A DNA stretch of 64,000 nucleotides. Origin: Paracoccaceae bacterium (GTDB lineage: Bacteria > Pseudomonadota > Alphaproteobacteria > Rhodobacterales > Rhodobacteraceae). Made by a program: the position numbers and the translations under genes. This document shows positions 46,524 through 55,340 of the stretch, piece by piece (the first letter of the stretch is position 1; every line of letters starts with the position of its first letter). Under the pieces are notes generated by a model. It did not search any database, was not told where the DNA came from, and saw nothing but the letters and a program-made list of their open reading frames with translations. Where the stretch lies: contig CP075370.1 in the NCBI GenBank assembly GCA_019454225.1, positions 3,281,649-3,345,648 on the forward strand, in the 5' to 3' direction.

Positions 46524-47210
46524 ATGTCGTCGTTCGCGATCACCCCCCCTGCCACCGTCACCCTGCCTATTGCCGGGTCCGACTCCAGCTTTCCGGTGCG
46601 CCGGGTCTACTGCATCGGGCGCAACTACGCCGCCCATGCGATCGAGATGGGGCATGACCCGAACCGCGAGCCGCCATTCTTCTTCCAGAAGAACCCCGAC
46701 AATCTCTATGTCGGCGATACCTTCCCCTACCCCGAACAGACCAAGGACGTTCACCACGAGATCGAGATGGTCGTGGCACTCAAGTCCGGCGGCCGCAACA
46801 TCCCGGTGGACAAGGCGCTCGATCACGTCTGGGGGTATGGCGTCGGCCTCGACATGACGCGCCGCGACCTGCAGGGCATCGCCAAGGAAATGGGCCGCCC
46901 GTGGGAGATCGGCAAGGCGTTCGAACATTCCGGCCCGGTGACGGCCCTGCGCACCGCCACGGAAACCGGCCACCCCTCGGAAGGGCTGGTGCAACTCAAG
47001 GTAAACGGCAAGGTGCGCCAGACCGGCGACCTGAACCAGATGATCTGGAAGGTTCCGGAAATGATCTCGTATCTCTCGGACTACTTCGAACTCGCCGCAG
47101 GCGACGTGATCATGACGGGCACGCCCGCGGGTGTCGGCGCCGTGGTCCGCGGCGACGTGATGGAGGGCGAGGTCGCGGGCGTCGGCACCCTGACGATCAC
47201 GGTCGTCTGA
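46524..47210 (+). CDS. Fumarylpyruvate-hydrolase-like FAH protein, FAH 2
   Basis: 228 residues, the short form without the N-terminal lid seen in FAH 1 and 3. RRVYCIGRNYAAHAIEMGHD, PPFFFQKNPDN, VHHEIEMVVALKSGGRNIP, GVGLDMTRRDLQGIAKEMGR and AAGDVIMTGTPAGVGAVV resemble fumarylpyruvate hydrolases of the gentisate route (NagK type), which split fumarylpyruvate to fumarate and pyruvate. No ring-cleaving dioxygenase is in the window. ATG 46524 with GGAG eleven bases upstream; an earlier ATG (46464) would sit in the operator. Confidence 0.85.
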   Translation: MSSFAITPPATVTLPIAGSDSSFPVRRVYCIGRNYAAHAIEMGHDPNREPPFFFQKNPDNLYVGDTFPYPEQTKDVHHEIEMVVALKSGGRNIPVDKALDHVWGYGVGLDMTRRDLQGIAKEMGRPWEIGKAFEHSGPVTALRTATETGHPSEGLVQLKVNGKVRQTGDLNQMIWKVPEMISYLSDYFELAAGDVIMTGTPAGVGAVVRGDVMEGEVAGVGTLTITVV

Positions 47211-47222
47211 CCCATGCCCCTG

Positions 47223-47903
47223 TCACCCCGCCAGGGCTGGCAGGACACGGTCTCTTACCGAGACAAGATGGTCGCGCATCCGTTGCGCGGCCAGCGTCGC
47301 GTTACGCTCCGCGATGGCGGCATAGATGCCGTCATGTTCGTCGAAACTGCGGTGGTCGCGCGGCGGCAGCTGGGTCGATCGCAACTGCCCCCAGACCGTC
47401 GAGCGGCGCACCACGTTCAGGATGTCGAACAGGTGCAGCAGCAGCTTGTTGTGGGTGGCCTTGGCGATGGCGTGGTGAAGGTTGTTGTCCCAGGCCTCAT
47501 AGCTGCGCCAGTCGGCGGCCGTGCGGCAACGCCGCGTGCAGGCCAGGATCTCGGCGAAATCCGCCTGCGATCCGTACAGCGCGGCCAGCCGCGCCAGTTC
47601 GGGCTCGATCGCAAGGCGCGCGGTGATCACCTGTGCCGGGCTGGCAAGCTCGCCCAGAAAGGTCACGTCCTCAAGGTTGTGGATGGGCCGCGCCCCGATG
47701 AAGGTGCCGCGCCCGACGTGGCGCCAGATCAGGCCGTCGGCCTCCAGCTCGGCCAGCGCCTTGCGCAGCCCGCCGCGCGTGACGCCGAACTGATGGCACA
47801 GGTCGCGCTCGGGCGGCAGCCTGTCGGTATGGTTGAACCCGCCGCCGGTGATGTAGGCCCGCAGGCGGTCGGACAGGTTGGCCGGTGGCGTAAGCGCGTT
47901 CAT
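47223..47903 (-). CDS. GntR-family regulator with FCD domain, GntR 3
   Basis: 226 residues. HTH: TDRLPPERDLCHQFGVTRGG, LRKALAELEADGLIWRHVGR; FCD: VITARLAIEPELARLAALYG and DNNLHHAIAKATHNKLLLHL. Start at ATG 47903; the operator-like site begins 7 bases upstream and would cover the ribosome site and promoter, so self-repression is likely. Convergent with FAH 2 (12 bases) and divergent from the FAH 3 operon. Confidence 0.85.
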   Translation of the reverse strand: MNALTPPANLSDRLRAYITGGGFNHTDRLPPERDLCHQFGVTRGGLRKALAELEADGLIWRHVGRGTFIGARPIHNLEDVTFLGELASPAQVITARLAIEPELARLAALYGSQADFAEILACTRRCRTAADWRSYEAWDNNLHHAIAKATHNKLLLHLFDILNVVRRSTVWGQLRSTQLPPRDHRSFDEHDGIYAAIAERNATLAAQRMRDHLVSVRDRVLPALAG

Positions 47904-47909
47904 GCGTGG

Positions 47910-47927
47910 CCAATTTCCGTATTGGTT
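47910..47927. promoter_or_regulatory. Operator-like site at the GntR 3 start
   Basis: CCAATTTCCGTATTGGTT, with CCAAT/ATTGG arms. 15 of 18 bases match the complement of the FAH 1/GntR 1 core. Confidence 0.65.
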
Positions 47928-48029
47928 CGTTGCCTGCGCCGCGTGATGGCGCGAATTGTGCTTGAAGACAAGCGGCATCACGCCAGATAATCGCGATAGC
48001 CGCAGGGAGACAGCGTCACCAATCGCGGA

Positions 48030-48045
48030 CCATTCCCGGATTGGT
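48030..48045. promoter_or_regulatory. Operator-like site before FAH 3
   Basis: CCATTCCCGGATTGGT, 33 bases before the FAH 3 ATG; a further CCAAT lies ten bases upstream (48019-48023). Confidence 0.55.
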
Positions 48046-48077
48046 AAGGAATTGGACCGGAAGGTCCGGGGGGAAAG

Positions 48078-48992
48078 ATGAGACTTTCGACCGTCGAGAT
48101 CGCGGGAAACCGCCATTGCGTTGCCTGCCTGTCCGGGGACCGCGTGCTGGCGCTTGCCGCCGCAGACGACAGCCTGCCCGCGATCCGCGCCAATGACATG
48201 ACCGCCCTGATCGCCGGCTGGGGAGCGGCGCGCGGGGCGGTGGCGACCCTGGTCGCCAGGGCCGAGGCCGGAGAACTGGCACATGCCGTGCATCCGGCCT
48301 CGGCTGTCCGCTTCCTCGCCCCGATCCCGCGCCCCGCAAAGAATGTCTTCTGCGTCGGCCGCAACTATGCCGAGCATATCGCCGAAGGCGCGCGCGCCCA
48401 GAACACCACGGTCGCGGTGACCGAGGTTCCGGTCTATTTCACCAAGCCGCCGACGGCGGTGATCGGCGCCGCCGAACCGGTGCTGACCTTCCCCGCGCTC
48501 TCCACCCAGACCGACTACGAGGTCGAGCTTGCGGTGATCATCGGCACGCCCGGACGCGACATCCCGAAGGATCGCGCCCTCGACCATGTGTTCGGATACA
48601 CGATCCTGAACGACATCACCGCCCGCGACGTGCAGCGCCGCCACGGCGGCCAGTACTTCAAGGGCAAGGGGCTGGACGGGTCCTGCCCGATGGGCCCGTG
48701 GATCGTCACCGCCGACGACCTGCCCGATCCGCAGGCCGTCGGCATCCGGCTCTGGGTCAACGGCGAGAAACGGCAGGACAGCACCACCGCCGCGATGATC
48801 TTCGACATTCCGACGCTGATCGCCTCGCTCTCCGAGGGGCTGACGCTGGAACCGGGCGACATCATCGCCACGGGCACCCCTTCGGGTGTAGGCTACGCCA
48901 TGACCCCCCCGCGCTTCCTGACCGACGGGGACGAGGTTACCTGCGAAATCGACGGAATCGGGCGGCTCTCGAACAGGGTCCGCGCCGTATAG
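48078..48992 (+). CDS. Fumarylacetoacetate hydrolase family protein, FAH 3
   Basis: 304 residues, long form like FAH 1. IPRPAKNVFCVGRNYAEHIA, STQTDYEVELAVIIG, ILNDITARDVQRRHGGQYFK, GKGLDGSCPMGPWIV and GDIIATGTPSGVGYAM are the family blocks, with metal-binding Glu/Asp kept. Hydrolyses or decarboxylates a 2-oxo acid; substrate unknown. First gene of a seven-gene plus-strand unit ending at 55340. Confidence 0.85.
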   Translation: MRLSTVEIAGNRHCVACLSGDRVLALAAADDSLPAIRANDMTALIAGWGAARGAVATLVARAEAGELAHAVHPASAVRFLAPIPRPAKNVFCVGRNYAEHIAEGARAQNTTVAVTEVPVYFTKPPTAVIGAAEPVLTFPALSTQTDYEVELAVIIGTPGRDIPKDRALDHVFGYTILNDITARDVQRRHGGQYFKGKGLDGSCPMGPWIVTADDLPDPQAVGIRLWVNGEKRQDSTTAAMIFDIPTLIASLSEGLTLEPGDIIATGTPSGVGYAMTPPRFLTDGDEVTCEIDGIGRLSNRVRAV

Positions 48993-49062
48993 GGCCAGAC
49001 GGGCCGCAAAGAGCCCGCCGCGCCGCACTTCACCATCGCACCATCCAGGGAGGAACTTCACC

Positions 49063-50085
49063 ATGCTGACCAGACGGACGTTCGCAACCACATTCGCGGC
49101 GCTTGCCACCGCCACGGCGCTCGGCGCCGGGGCCGTCGCGGCGCAGGACATGACGAAGGTCACCTTCGTCCAGCCCAGCCCCTCGGCCATCAACTCGTTC
49201 AACGTGTTCGTGGCGATCGGCGAGGGCTATTTCGCCGAGGAAGGGCTCGACGTGACGGTCGAGGCGATCAACGGCTCGGGCGCCGTGCTTCAGGCCCTGT
49301 CCTCGGGCCAGGCGCAGTTCGGCCGCCCCGGCCCCGGCCCGGTCCTCGCGGCGCGCGGACGCGGCGTGGATGTGGTGTTCATCTACAACTTCGCCGCCCG
49401 CTCGAACTTCGGCGTCGTCGTCCCCAGTGACAGCCCCGTGCAGGCGCCCGCCGACCTGAAGGGCAAGGTCGTGGGCACCGGCACCGCCGACGGCGCCGAG
49501 GTGGGCTTTGCCCGCAACGTCCTGTCCGGCTCGGGCATGACGGAAGGCACCGACTACACCTTCCTGACCGTCGGCGACGGCGGCCCCGCCACCGCGGCGT
49601 TCCAGCAGAACGCCATCGCCGCCTACGCGGCCTCGACCGCCGATGCCGCGATCCTGAACCAGCGCGGCGTGTCGGTGCGCGACATCACGCCCGCCGAATA
49701 TGCCCGCTTCTTCGGCAACGGCTTCATCACCACGGGCGAGCTGATCCGCACCAACCCGGAACTGGTGGAAAAGTTCGTCCGCGCGATCTGGCGGGGCCAT
49801 GTCTTCGCGCTTGACGATGCGAACCGCGACAAGGTGCTGGCGCATATGGTGGCAGGCAACCCGCAGGAAAGCGAAGACCCGGCCTTCGCCTCGGCCCTGT
49901 TCGATGCCGTGCGGTCCAAGACCGTTCCGGTCGACATGTCCAAGGGCCTTGGCTACCAGCCGCCCGAGGTCTGGGAGGAATGGCAGCAGGTGCAGATCGC
50001 CGGCGGCGACCTCGCAGGCCCGCTGCCCGATCTGACCGCCGCCTATACCAATGACTTCACGCTGAAAGTGAACGGGAGCAACTGA
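49063..50085 (+). CDS. ABC transporter substrate-binding protein (NMT1/TauA type)
   Basis: 340 residues. Leader MLTRRTFATTFAALATATAL with a twin-arginine, cleavage near GAVAAQD. Core: VTFVQPSPSAINSFNVFVAI, YFAEEGLDVTVEAINGSGAV, LSSGQAQFGRPGPGPVLAAR. Fold of the SsuA/TauA/ThiY family; ligand not readable. Its TGA overlaps the ATPase ATG by one base. 70 bases after FAH 3. Confidence 0.88.
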   Translation: MLTRRTFATTFAALATATALGAGAVAAQDMTKVTFVQPSPSAINSFNVFVAIGEGYFAEEGLDVTVEAINGSGAVLQALSSGQAQFGRPGPGPVLAARGRGVDVVFIYNFAARSNFGVVVPSDSPVQAPADLKGKVVGTGTADGAEVGFARNVLSGSGMTEGTDYTFLTVGDGGPATAAFQQNAIAAYAASTADAAILNQRGVSVRDITPAEYARFFGNGFITTGELIRTNPELVEKFVRAIWRGHVFALDDANRDKVLAHMVAGNPQESEDPAFASALFDAVRSKTVPVDMSKGLGYQPPEVWEEWQQVQIAGGDLAGPLPDLTAAYTNDFTLKVNGSN

Positions 50086-50894
50086 TGCAGGCTTCCGCAG
50101 CCATCGCGCTCCATGCCTATCAGCGGGGCGAGCCGGTCTATGAACTGACCAACGTGGGCAAGACCTATGCGCGCAAGTCGATCCACGCGCTGGAAGGGGT
50201 CGGCCTGACCCTGACCAAGGGCAGCTTCTCGGCGGTGATCGGGTCGAGCGGCTGCGGAAAGTCTACGCTTCTCAAGATCATGGCGGGTCTCATCCCGCCC
50301 TCGACGGGGCGGGTGGTGCTTCAGGGCCGCCCCGTCACCGGCCCGCGCCGCGACATCGGCATGATGTTCCAGCAGGCCACCCTGTTCCCCTGGCGGACCA
50401 CGATCGAAAACATCGTGCTGCCCATCGAGATCCGCGACGGCAAGGCCGCCGCACGGGCCGCGCGCGACCAGGCGCGCACGCTTCTCGAACTGGTCGGGCT
50501 CAAGGGGTTCGAGGATGTCTATCCCAACGAACTGTCCGGCGGCATGGCGCAGCGCGCCTCGATCTGCCGGATGCTGATCACCGAACCCGCCGTGCTGCTG
50601 CTCGACGAACCGTTCTCGGCGCTCGACGAACTGTCGCGCGACTTCATGAACATGGAGCTGCAGCGCATCTGCATGTCGCGCGAGGCGACGGCCTTCCTTG
50701 TCACCCATTCGATCCCCGAGGCGGTCATCCTGTCCGACGTGGTCTATGTGATGAAGCCGCGTCCCGGCCGCGTGGCCGAGGTGGTGCCGATCGACCTGCC
50801 GCGCCCCCGCACGCTCGACATGATGACGACACCGAAATTCAGCGCCCTGGTCGACCAGATCCGCGGGCGCCTGGACAAGGAGGCCTTCCTGTGA
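50085..50894 (+). CDS. ABC transporter ATPase (TauB/SsuB type)
   Basis: 269 residues. Walker A IGSSGCGKSTLLKIMAGL, Q-loop MMFQQATLFPWRTTIENI, signature LSGGMAQRASICRML, Walker B LLLDEPFSALDELSRD, His in VTHSIPEAVILSD. Partner of the flanking binding protein and permease. Overlaps both neighbours. Confidence 0.93.
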   Translation: MQASAAIALHAYQRGEPVYELTNVGKTYARKSIHALEGVGLTLTKGSFSAVIGSSGCGKSTLLKIMAGLIPPSTGRVVLQGRPVTGPRRDIGMMFQQATLFPWRTTIENIVLPIEIRDGKAAARAARDQARTLLELVGLKGFEDVYPNELSGGMAQRASICRMLITEPAVLLLDEPFSALDELSRDFMNMELQRICMSREATAFLVTHSIPEAVILSDVVYVMKPRPGRVAEVVPIDLPRPRTLDMMTTPKFSALVDQIRGRLDKEAFL

Positions 50895-51757
50895 CGAACC
50901 TCGAACGCATTGCCGACGCCAACCCGGCCTCGGGCGACGATACGGTCTGGATCGAGGAGACCCCGCTGGTCGACCGCATTCCGGCCTGGATCCAGATGGC
51001 CTTCGTCTTCGTCGTGTTCGTGGCGCTGTGGGATCTGGTCACGCGGTTCCAGTTCGTGTCCCCGATCATCCTGCCGAACCCGTGGGAAACCTGGCGCGAC
51101 ATCCTGTTTGTCGGCAACAACCTGCTGTCGGGCGGCTACATGCTGCCCGCGCTGTGGATCACCCTGAAAGAGGTGTTCTACGGCTTCCTTCTGGCCATCG
51201 CCATCGGCTTCACCCTGGGGGTGATCGTGGGCGAAACCGCCTTCGGCGAACGGGCGATCATGCCCTATCTCGTCGCCATCGACACGATGCCCAAGGTGGC
51301 CTTCGCGCCGCTGTTCGTGGCCTGGCTCGGCTTCGACATCGACAGCAAGGTGGCGCTTGCCGCCTTCATCGCCACCTTTCCCATCGTGGTCGGCACCGCG
51401 GCCGGGCTGCATGCGGCAGATTCCAATTCGCGGATGCTGTTCAAGACGATGGGCGCCTCGCGCTGGCAGACGCTGGTGAAGATGAAGCTGCCCACCGGCC
51501 TGCCGCAGATCTTCACCGGCCTCAAGATCGGCGCGGTCGGCGTGATGGCGGGTGCCATCACCGGCGAGTTCCTGGGCGGGGGCAAGGGCTTTGGCGAACT
51601 GATCCGCACCGCGGCCTCACAGCTCAACACGCCGCGCGTGTTCTCGCTGATCCTCTATCTCAGCATTGTCGGCCTCGGCCTCTATGCCTTCGTGACATGG
51701 GTCCAGCGTACCTTCGTGTTCTGGCACAAGGACCGCGTGATCCGCGGGGCGGACTGA
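50891..51757 (+). CDS. ABC transporter permease (TauC/SsuC type)
   Basis: 288 residues, six helices, EAA loop FKTMGASRWQTLVKMKLPTG followed by LPQIFTGLKIGAVGVMAGAI. GTG start overlapping the ATPase stop (GTGA). Transports the ligand of the preceding binding protein. Confidence 0.92.
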   Translation: MTNLERIADANPASGDDTVWIEETPLVDRIPAWIQMAFVFVVFVALWDLVTRFQFVSPIILPNPWETWRDILFVGNNLLSGGYMLPALWITLKEVFYGFLLAIAIGFTLGVIVGETAFGERAIMPYLVAIDTMPKVAFAPLFVAWLGFDIDSKVALAAFIATFPIVVGTAAGLHAADSNSRMLFKTMGASRWQTLVKMKLPTGLPQIFTGLKIGAVGVMAGAITGEFLGGGKGFGELIRTAASQLNTPRVFSLILYLSIVGLGLYAFVTWVQRTFVFWHKDRVIRGAD

Positions 51758-51762
51758 TCCCG

Positions 51763-52809
51763 ATGACCCTGGCGATCCCGGCAGAACGGCTGGCCGATTT
51801 CGCGGCGACGGTGTTCGGGCGCCTCGGCGTGCCGGAACCCGACGCCCGCGCGGTGGCGGCGCTGATGGTCGAGGCCGATGCCCTGGGCTACGACACGCAT
51901 GGCCTGTTCCGCCTGCGCCAGTATGTGAACCGCCTGAGGGGCGGCGGCTGCAACCCCGCCGCGCGGCCCCGGGTGCTGCGCGAAACCGCGGCCACCGCGC
52001 TGGTCGACGGCGACAACGGGCTGGGCCATCTGGCCATGCGCATGGCCACCGACCTGGCCATCGCCAAGGCGCGCGGGGCAGGCATCGGCTGGGTCGGGGT
52101 CTGCGGCGGCAACCATGCCGGACCGGCCGCGCTCTATGTCAGGCCGCAGGCGGCGGCGGGCATGATCGGGCTCTGCGCCGCCGTGGGCAGCGCGAACCAT
52201 GTCGCGCCCTATGGCGGCTCCGACCTGCTCCTGGGCACCAACCCGGTCGCCATCGCGGCGCCCTCGGGCGGCGACGATCCCTTCGTTCTCGACATGGCGA
52301 CCACGGTCGCCGCCGTGGGCAAGATCAAGACGCTGGCGCAGCGCGGCGAGGCGATGCCCGAAGGCTGGATGATCGGTCGCGACGGCAGGCCGCTGACCGA
52401 TCCGAACCGCCGCGACGAAGGCTTCCTGCTGCCGATCGGCGGCGCCAAGGGCTATGGCCTCTCGGTGGCCATCGGCCTACTGGCGGGGGTGCTGAACGGG
52501 GCGGCCTTCGGCTCGGACGTGGTCGATTTCACCACCGACCGCGCCAGCCCCACCAACACCGGCCAGTTCGTCGCCGCCATCGACATCGCGGCCTTCACCG
52601 ACCCCGCCGCCTTCCAGGCCCACGCCGCCCGCGCCTTTGCCGAATTCCGTGCCTCGCCGCCGCTGCCGGGCCACGATCCCGTCCGCGTGCCCGGCGACGG
52701 GCGCGAGGCGCGCCGCGCCCGCAGCATGGCCGATGGCGTGCCGATCCACCCCGCGCTGAAGCGCGAACTGGACGCCATCGCGGCGGAATGCGATCTGTCG
52801 CCCGTCTGA
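51763..52809 (+). CDS. Ldh2/malate-type dehydrogenase
   Basis: 348 residues. EADALGYDTHGLFRLRQYVN, GIGWVGVCGGNHAGPAALYV, FVLDMATTVAAVGKIKTLAQ and GGAKGYGLSVAIGLLAGVL are the blocks of the NAD(P)-dependent LDH2/MDH2 family, which oxidises 2-hydroxy acids (malate, lactate, sulfolactate, ureidoglycolate) or reduces imines. Five bases after the permease gene, so its substrate is probably brought in by that transporter. Confidence 0.87.
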   Translation: MTLAIPAERLADFAATVFGRLGVPEPDARAVAALMVEADALGYDTHGLFRLRQYVNRLRGGGCNPAARPRVLRETAATALVDGDNGLGHLAMRMATDLAIAKARGAGIGWVGVCGGNHAGPAALYVRPQAAAGMIGLCAAVGSANHVAPYGGSDLLLGTNPVAIAAPSGGDDPFVLDMATTVAAVGKIKTLAQRGEAMPEGWMIGRDGRPLTDPNRRDEGFLLPIGGAKGYGLSVAIGLLAGVLNGAAFGSDVVDFTTDRASPTNTGQFVAAIDIAAFTDPAAFQAHAARAFAEFRASPPLPGHDPVRVPGDGREARRARSMADGVPIHPALKRELDAIAAECDLSPV

Positions 52810-52833
52810 CCGCCCATCCCCGGAGACCCGACC

Positions 52834-54366
52834 ATGCAGGACACGCTTGCAGCCCTTCTTGCCGCGCATTCGCCCGATGCCCCCGCCCTCGGCGCGCCGG
52901 ATCGACCCTGGCTGACCTATGGCGGCCTGCGCAGCCTGACCGAGACCACCGCCGCCGCCCTGCACGCGGCCGGGATCGGGCGTGGCGACCGGGTGGCGAT
53001 CGTGCTGCCGAACGGGCCGGAGATGGCGGCAGCCTTCGTGACCGTGGCGCAGGCGGCAACGACCGCCCCCCTGAACCCCGCCTACCGCCGGGAAGAGTTC
53101 GATTTCTACCTGTCCGACCTGCGCGCCCGGGCCATCCTGCTGCCCGAGGGGATGGAGGGCGCCGCGCTCGACGCCGCGCGGGCGCATGGGCTGGCCGTGC
53201 TGCGCGTCGTCACCGACCCCGCCACGCCCGCCGGAACGTTCACCCTGCACGCCGAGGGCGCCGCCGGGGCCGCCCCCGACACCGCCGCACCGGGCTCCGA
53301 TGACGTCGCGCTGATCCTGCATACCTCGGGCACCACCTCGCGCCCCAAGATCGTGCCGCTGCTGCAATCGAACGTCGCGGCCTCGGCGCGCCACATCATG
53401 GCCTCGCTGGCGCTGACCCCCGGCGACCGCTGCCTGAACATGATGCCGCTGTTCCACATCCACGGCCTCGTCGCGGCCGTGTCCTCCAGCCTGGCCGCCG
53501 GCGCCTCGATCTGGTGCGCCCCGGGCTTCGACGCGCTGCGCTTCTTCGGCTGGCTCGATGCCGCGAAACCCACCTGGTATTCCGCGGTGCCCACCATGCA
53601 CCAGACCATCCTGTCCCGCGCCGCGCGCAACGCCGGGATCATCGCGCAGAACCCGCTGCGCTTCATCCGCTCGTCCTCGGCCAGCCTGCCCGCGCAGGTC
53701 ATGGTCGAACTGTCGCAGACCTTCGGCGCCCCCGTGATCGAGGCCTACGGCATGACCGAGGCCGCGCACCAGATGGCCTCGAACCCGCTGCCGCCCCGGG
53801 CACAGAAACCCGGCTCGGTCGGCATCGCCGCCGGGCCGTTGCTGCGCATCGCGCATGAGGTGGAAAACCGCCTGCTCGACGGCGGTGTCGGCGAGGTGGT
53901 GATTTCCGGTCCCAATGTCACCCCGGGCTACGAGGGCAACCCCGACGCCAATGCCAGGAACTTCTTCATCGCCGATGACCGCCGCTGGTTCCGCACCGGC
54001 GACCAGGGCAGCCTCGACGGCGAAGGCTACCTGTCGCTGACCGGGCGGCTGAAAGAGATCATCAACCGCGGCGGCGAAAAGGTCAGCCCGCTCGAGGTTG
54101 ACGGCATCCTGATGGATCATCCCGCGGTGCAGCAGGTCGTGACCTTCGCGATGCCGCACCCCAGGCTGGGCGAAGAGGTCGCCGCCGCCGTGGTCCTGCG
54201 CGAGGGGATGCAGGCCGACGAGGCCGCGATCCGCCGCTTCGCCGCCGAACGGCTGGCCGATTTCAAGGTGCCGCGCCGCGTGGTCATCCTGGCCGAGATC
54301 CCGAAGGGCGCCACGGGCAAGCTGATGCGCATCGGCCTGGCCGAAAAGCTGGGGCTGACCGCATGA
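52834..54366 (+). CDS. Acyl-CoA ligase, AAE3/Pcs60-like
   Basis: 510 residues. AMP-binding P-loop HTSGTTSRPKIVPLLQSN, YGMTEAAHQM, FRTGDQGSLDGEG, RLKEIINRGGEKVSPLEVD and the C-terminal catalytic Lys in PKGATGKLMR. The blocks APLNPAYRREEFDFYLSD and SGTTSRPK recall the oxalyl-CoA synthetase clade (plant AAE3, yeast Pcs60), so a small carboxylic acid is a fair guess. 24 bases after the dehydrogenase; overlaps the next gene by ATGA. Confidence 0.87.
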   Translation: MQDTLAALLAAHSPDAPALGAPDRPWLTYGGLRSLTETTAAALHAAGIGRGDRVAIVLPNGPEMAAAFVTVAQAATTAPLNPAYRREEFDFYLSDLRARAILLPEGMEGAALDAARAHGLAVLRVVTDPATPAGTFTLHAEGAAGAAPDTAAPGSDDVALILHTSGTTSRPKIVPLLQSNVAASARHIMASLALTPGDRCLNMMPLFHIHGLVAAVSSSLAAGASIWCAPGFDALRFFGWLDAAKPTWYSAVPTMHQTILSRAARNAGIIAQNPLRFIRSSSASLPAQVMVELSQTFGAPVIEAYGMTEAAHQMASNPLPPRAQKPGSVGIAAGPLLRIAHEVENRLLDGGVGEVVISGPNVTPGYEGNPDANARNFFIADDRRWFRTGDQGSLDGEGYLSLTGRLKEIINRGGEKVSPLEVDGILMDHPAVQQVVTFAMPHPRLGEEVAAAVVLREGMQADEAAIRRFAAERLADFKVPRRVVILAEIPKGATGKLMRIGLAEKLGLTA

Positions 54367-55340
54367 AGATCTGCATCTTCGGCGCGGGCGCCATCGGCGG
54401 CTACATGGGCGCAAGGCTGGCGGCGGCGGGCGCCGATGTCAGCCTGGTGGCCCGCGGCCCCCATCTGGCCGCGATGCAGGCGCGCGGCCTGACCCTGATC
54501 GAGGACGGCGCCGATCCCGTCACCGTGCCCGTCCGCGCGGCCGAGGACGCCCGCGACCTCGGCCCGCAGGATTATGTCATCGTCACGCTCAAGGCCCATT
54601 CGGTGCCCCCGGTGGTCAACCGCATCCTGCCGCTTCTCGGCCCCGACAGCACGCTGGTCAGCGGTGTCAACGGCGTGCCCTGGTGGTATTTCCACCGCCA
54701 CGGCGGCACCCTGGAAGGCACGCGCCTGGCCAGCGTCGACCCCGGCGATGCGCAATGGAACGGCTTCGGGCCCGACCGCGTGCTGGGCTGCGTGGTCTAT
54801 CCCGCCGCCGAGGTCACCGAACCCGGCACCATCAGGCATATCGAGGGCAACCGGTTCTCGCTGGGCGAACCCTCGGGCGAAACCAGCGCGCGCGCCACCG
54901 CATTGTCAAAGGCGCTGGCGGCGGCGGGCCTCCGGGCGCCGGTGCGGCCGCGCCTGCGCGACGAGATCTGGGTCAAGCTCTGGGGCAACCTGTCGTTCAA
55001 CCCGATCTCGGCCCTGACCCATGCCACGCTCGACGTGCTCTGCACCGATCCGGGCACCCGCGCCGTGGCCCGCGCGATGATGGTCGAGGCGCAGGCGATC
55101 GCCGAGTCGCTGGGGGTGAAATTCCCCATCGACGTCGACCGCCGCATCGACGGCGGCGCGGCGGTGGGCGCGCACCGCACCTCGATGCTGCAGGATCTGA
55201 CCGCCGGGCGACCGATGGAGATCGACGCACTGGTGGCCTCGGTCGCGGAACTCGGCCGCCTGACCGGCACGCCCACCCCCGCCATCGACACGGTGCTGGC
55301 GCTCGTGCGCCTGCGCGCGCGGGTGGCCGGGCTTTACTGA
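54363..55340 (+). CDS. Ketopantoate-reductase-family oxidoreductase 2
   Basis: 325 residues. MKICIFGAGAIGGYMGARLA, VIVTLKAHSVPPVV, VSGVNGVPWWYF, and catalytic Lys in DEIWVKLWGNLSFNPISALT. Distinct from copy 1 (the latter has VGRGTGG-type variation) but the same family. Last gene of the FAH 3 operon. Probably reduces a 2-keto acid of the pathway. Ends with a 7-base convergent overlap with the next gene. Confidence 0.82.
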   Translation: MKICIFGAGAIGGYMGARLAAAGADVSLVARGPHLAAMQARGLTLIEDGADPVTVPVRAAEDARDLGPQDYVIVTLKAHSVPPVVNRILPLLGPDSTLVSGVNGVPWWYFHRHGGTLEGTRLASVDPGDAQWNGFGPDRVLGCVVYPAAEVTEPGTIRHIEGNRFSLGEPSGETSARATALSKALAAAGLRAPVRPRLRDEIWVKLWGNLSFNPISALTHATLDVLCTDPGTRAVARAMMVEAQAIAESLGVKFPIDVDRRIDGGAAVGAHRTSMLQDLTAGRPMEIDALVASVAELGRLTGTPTPAIDTVLALVRLRARVAGLY

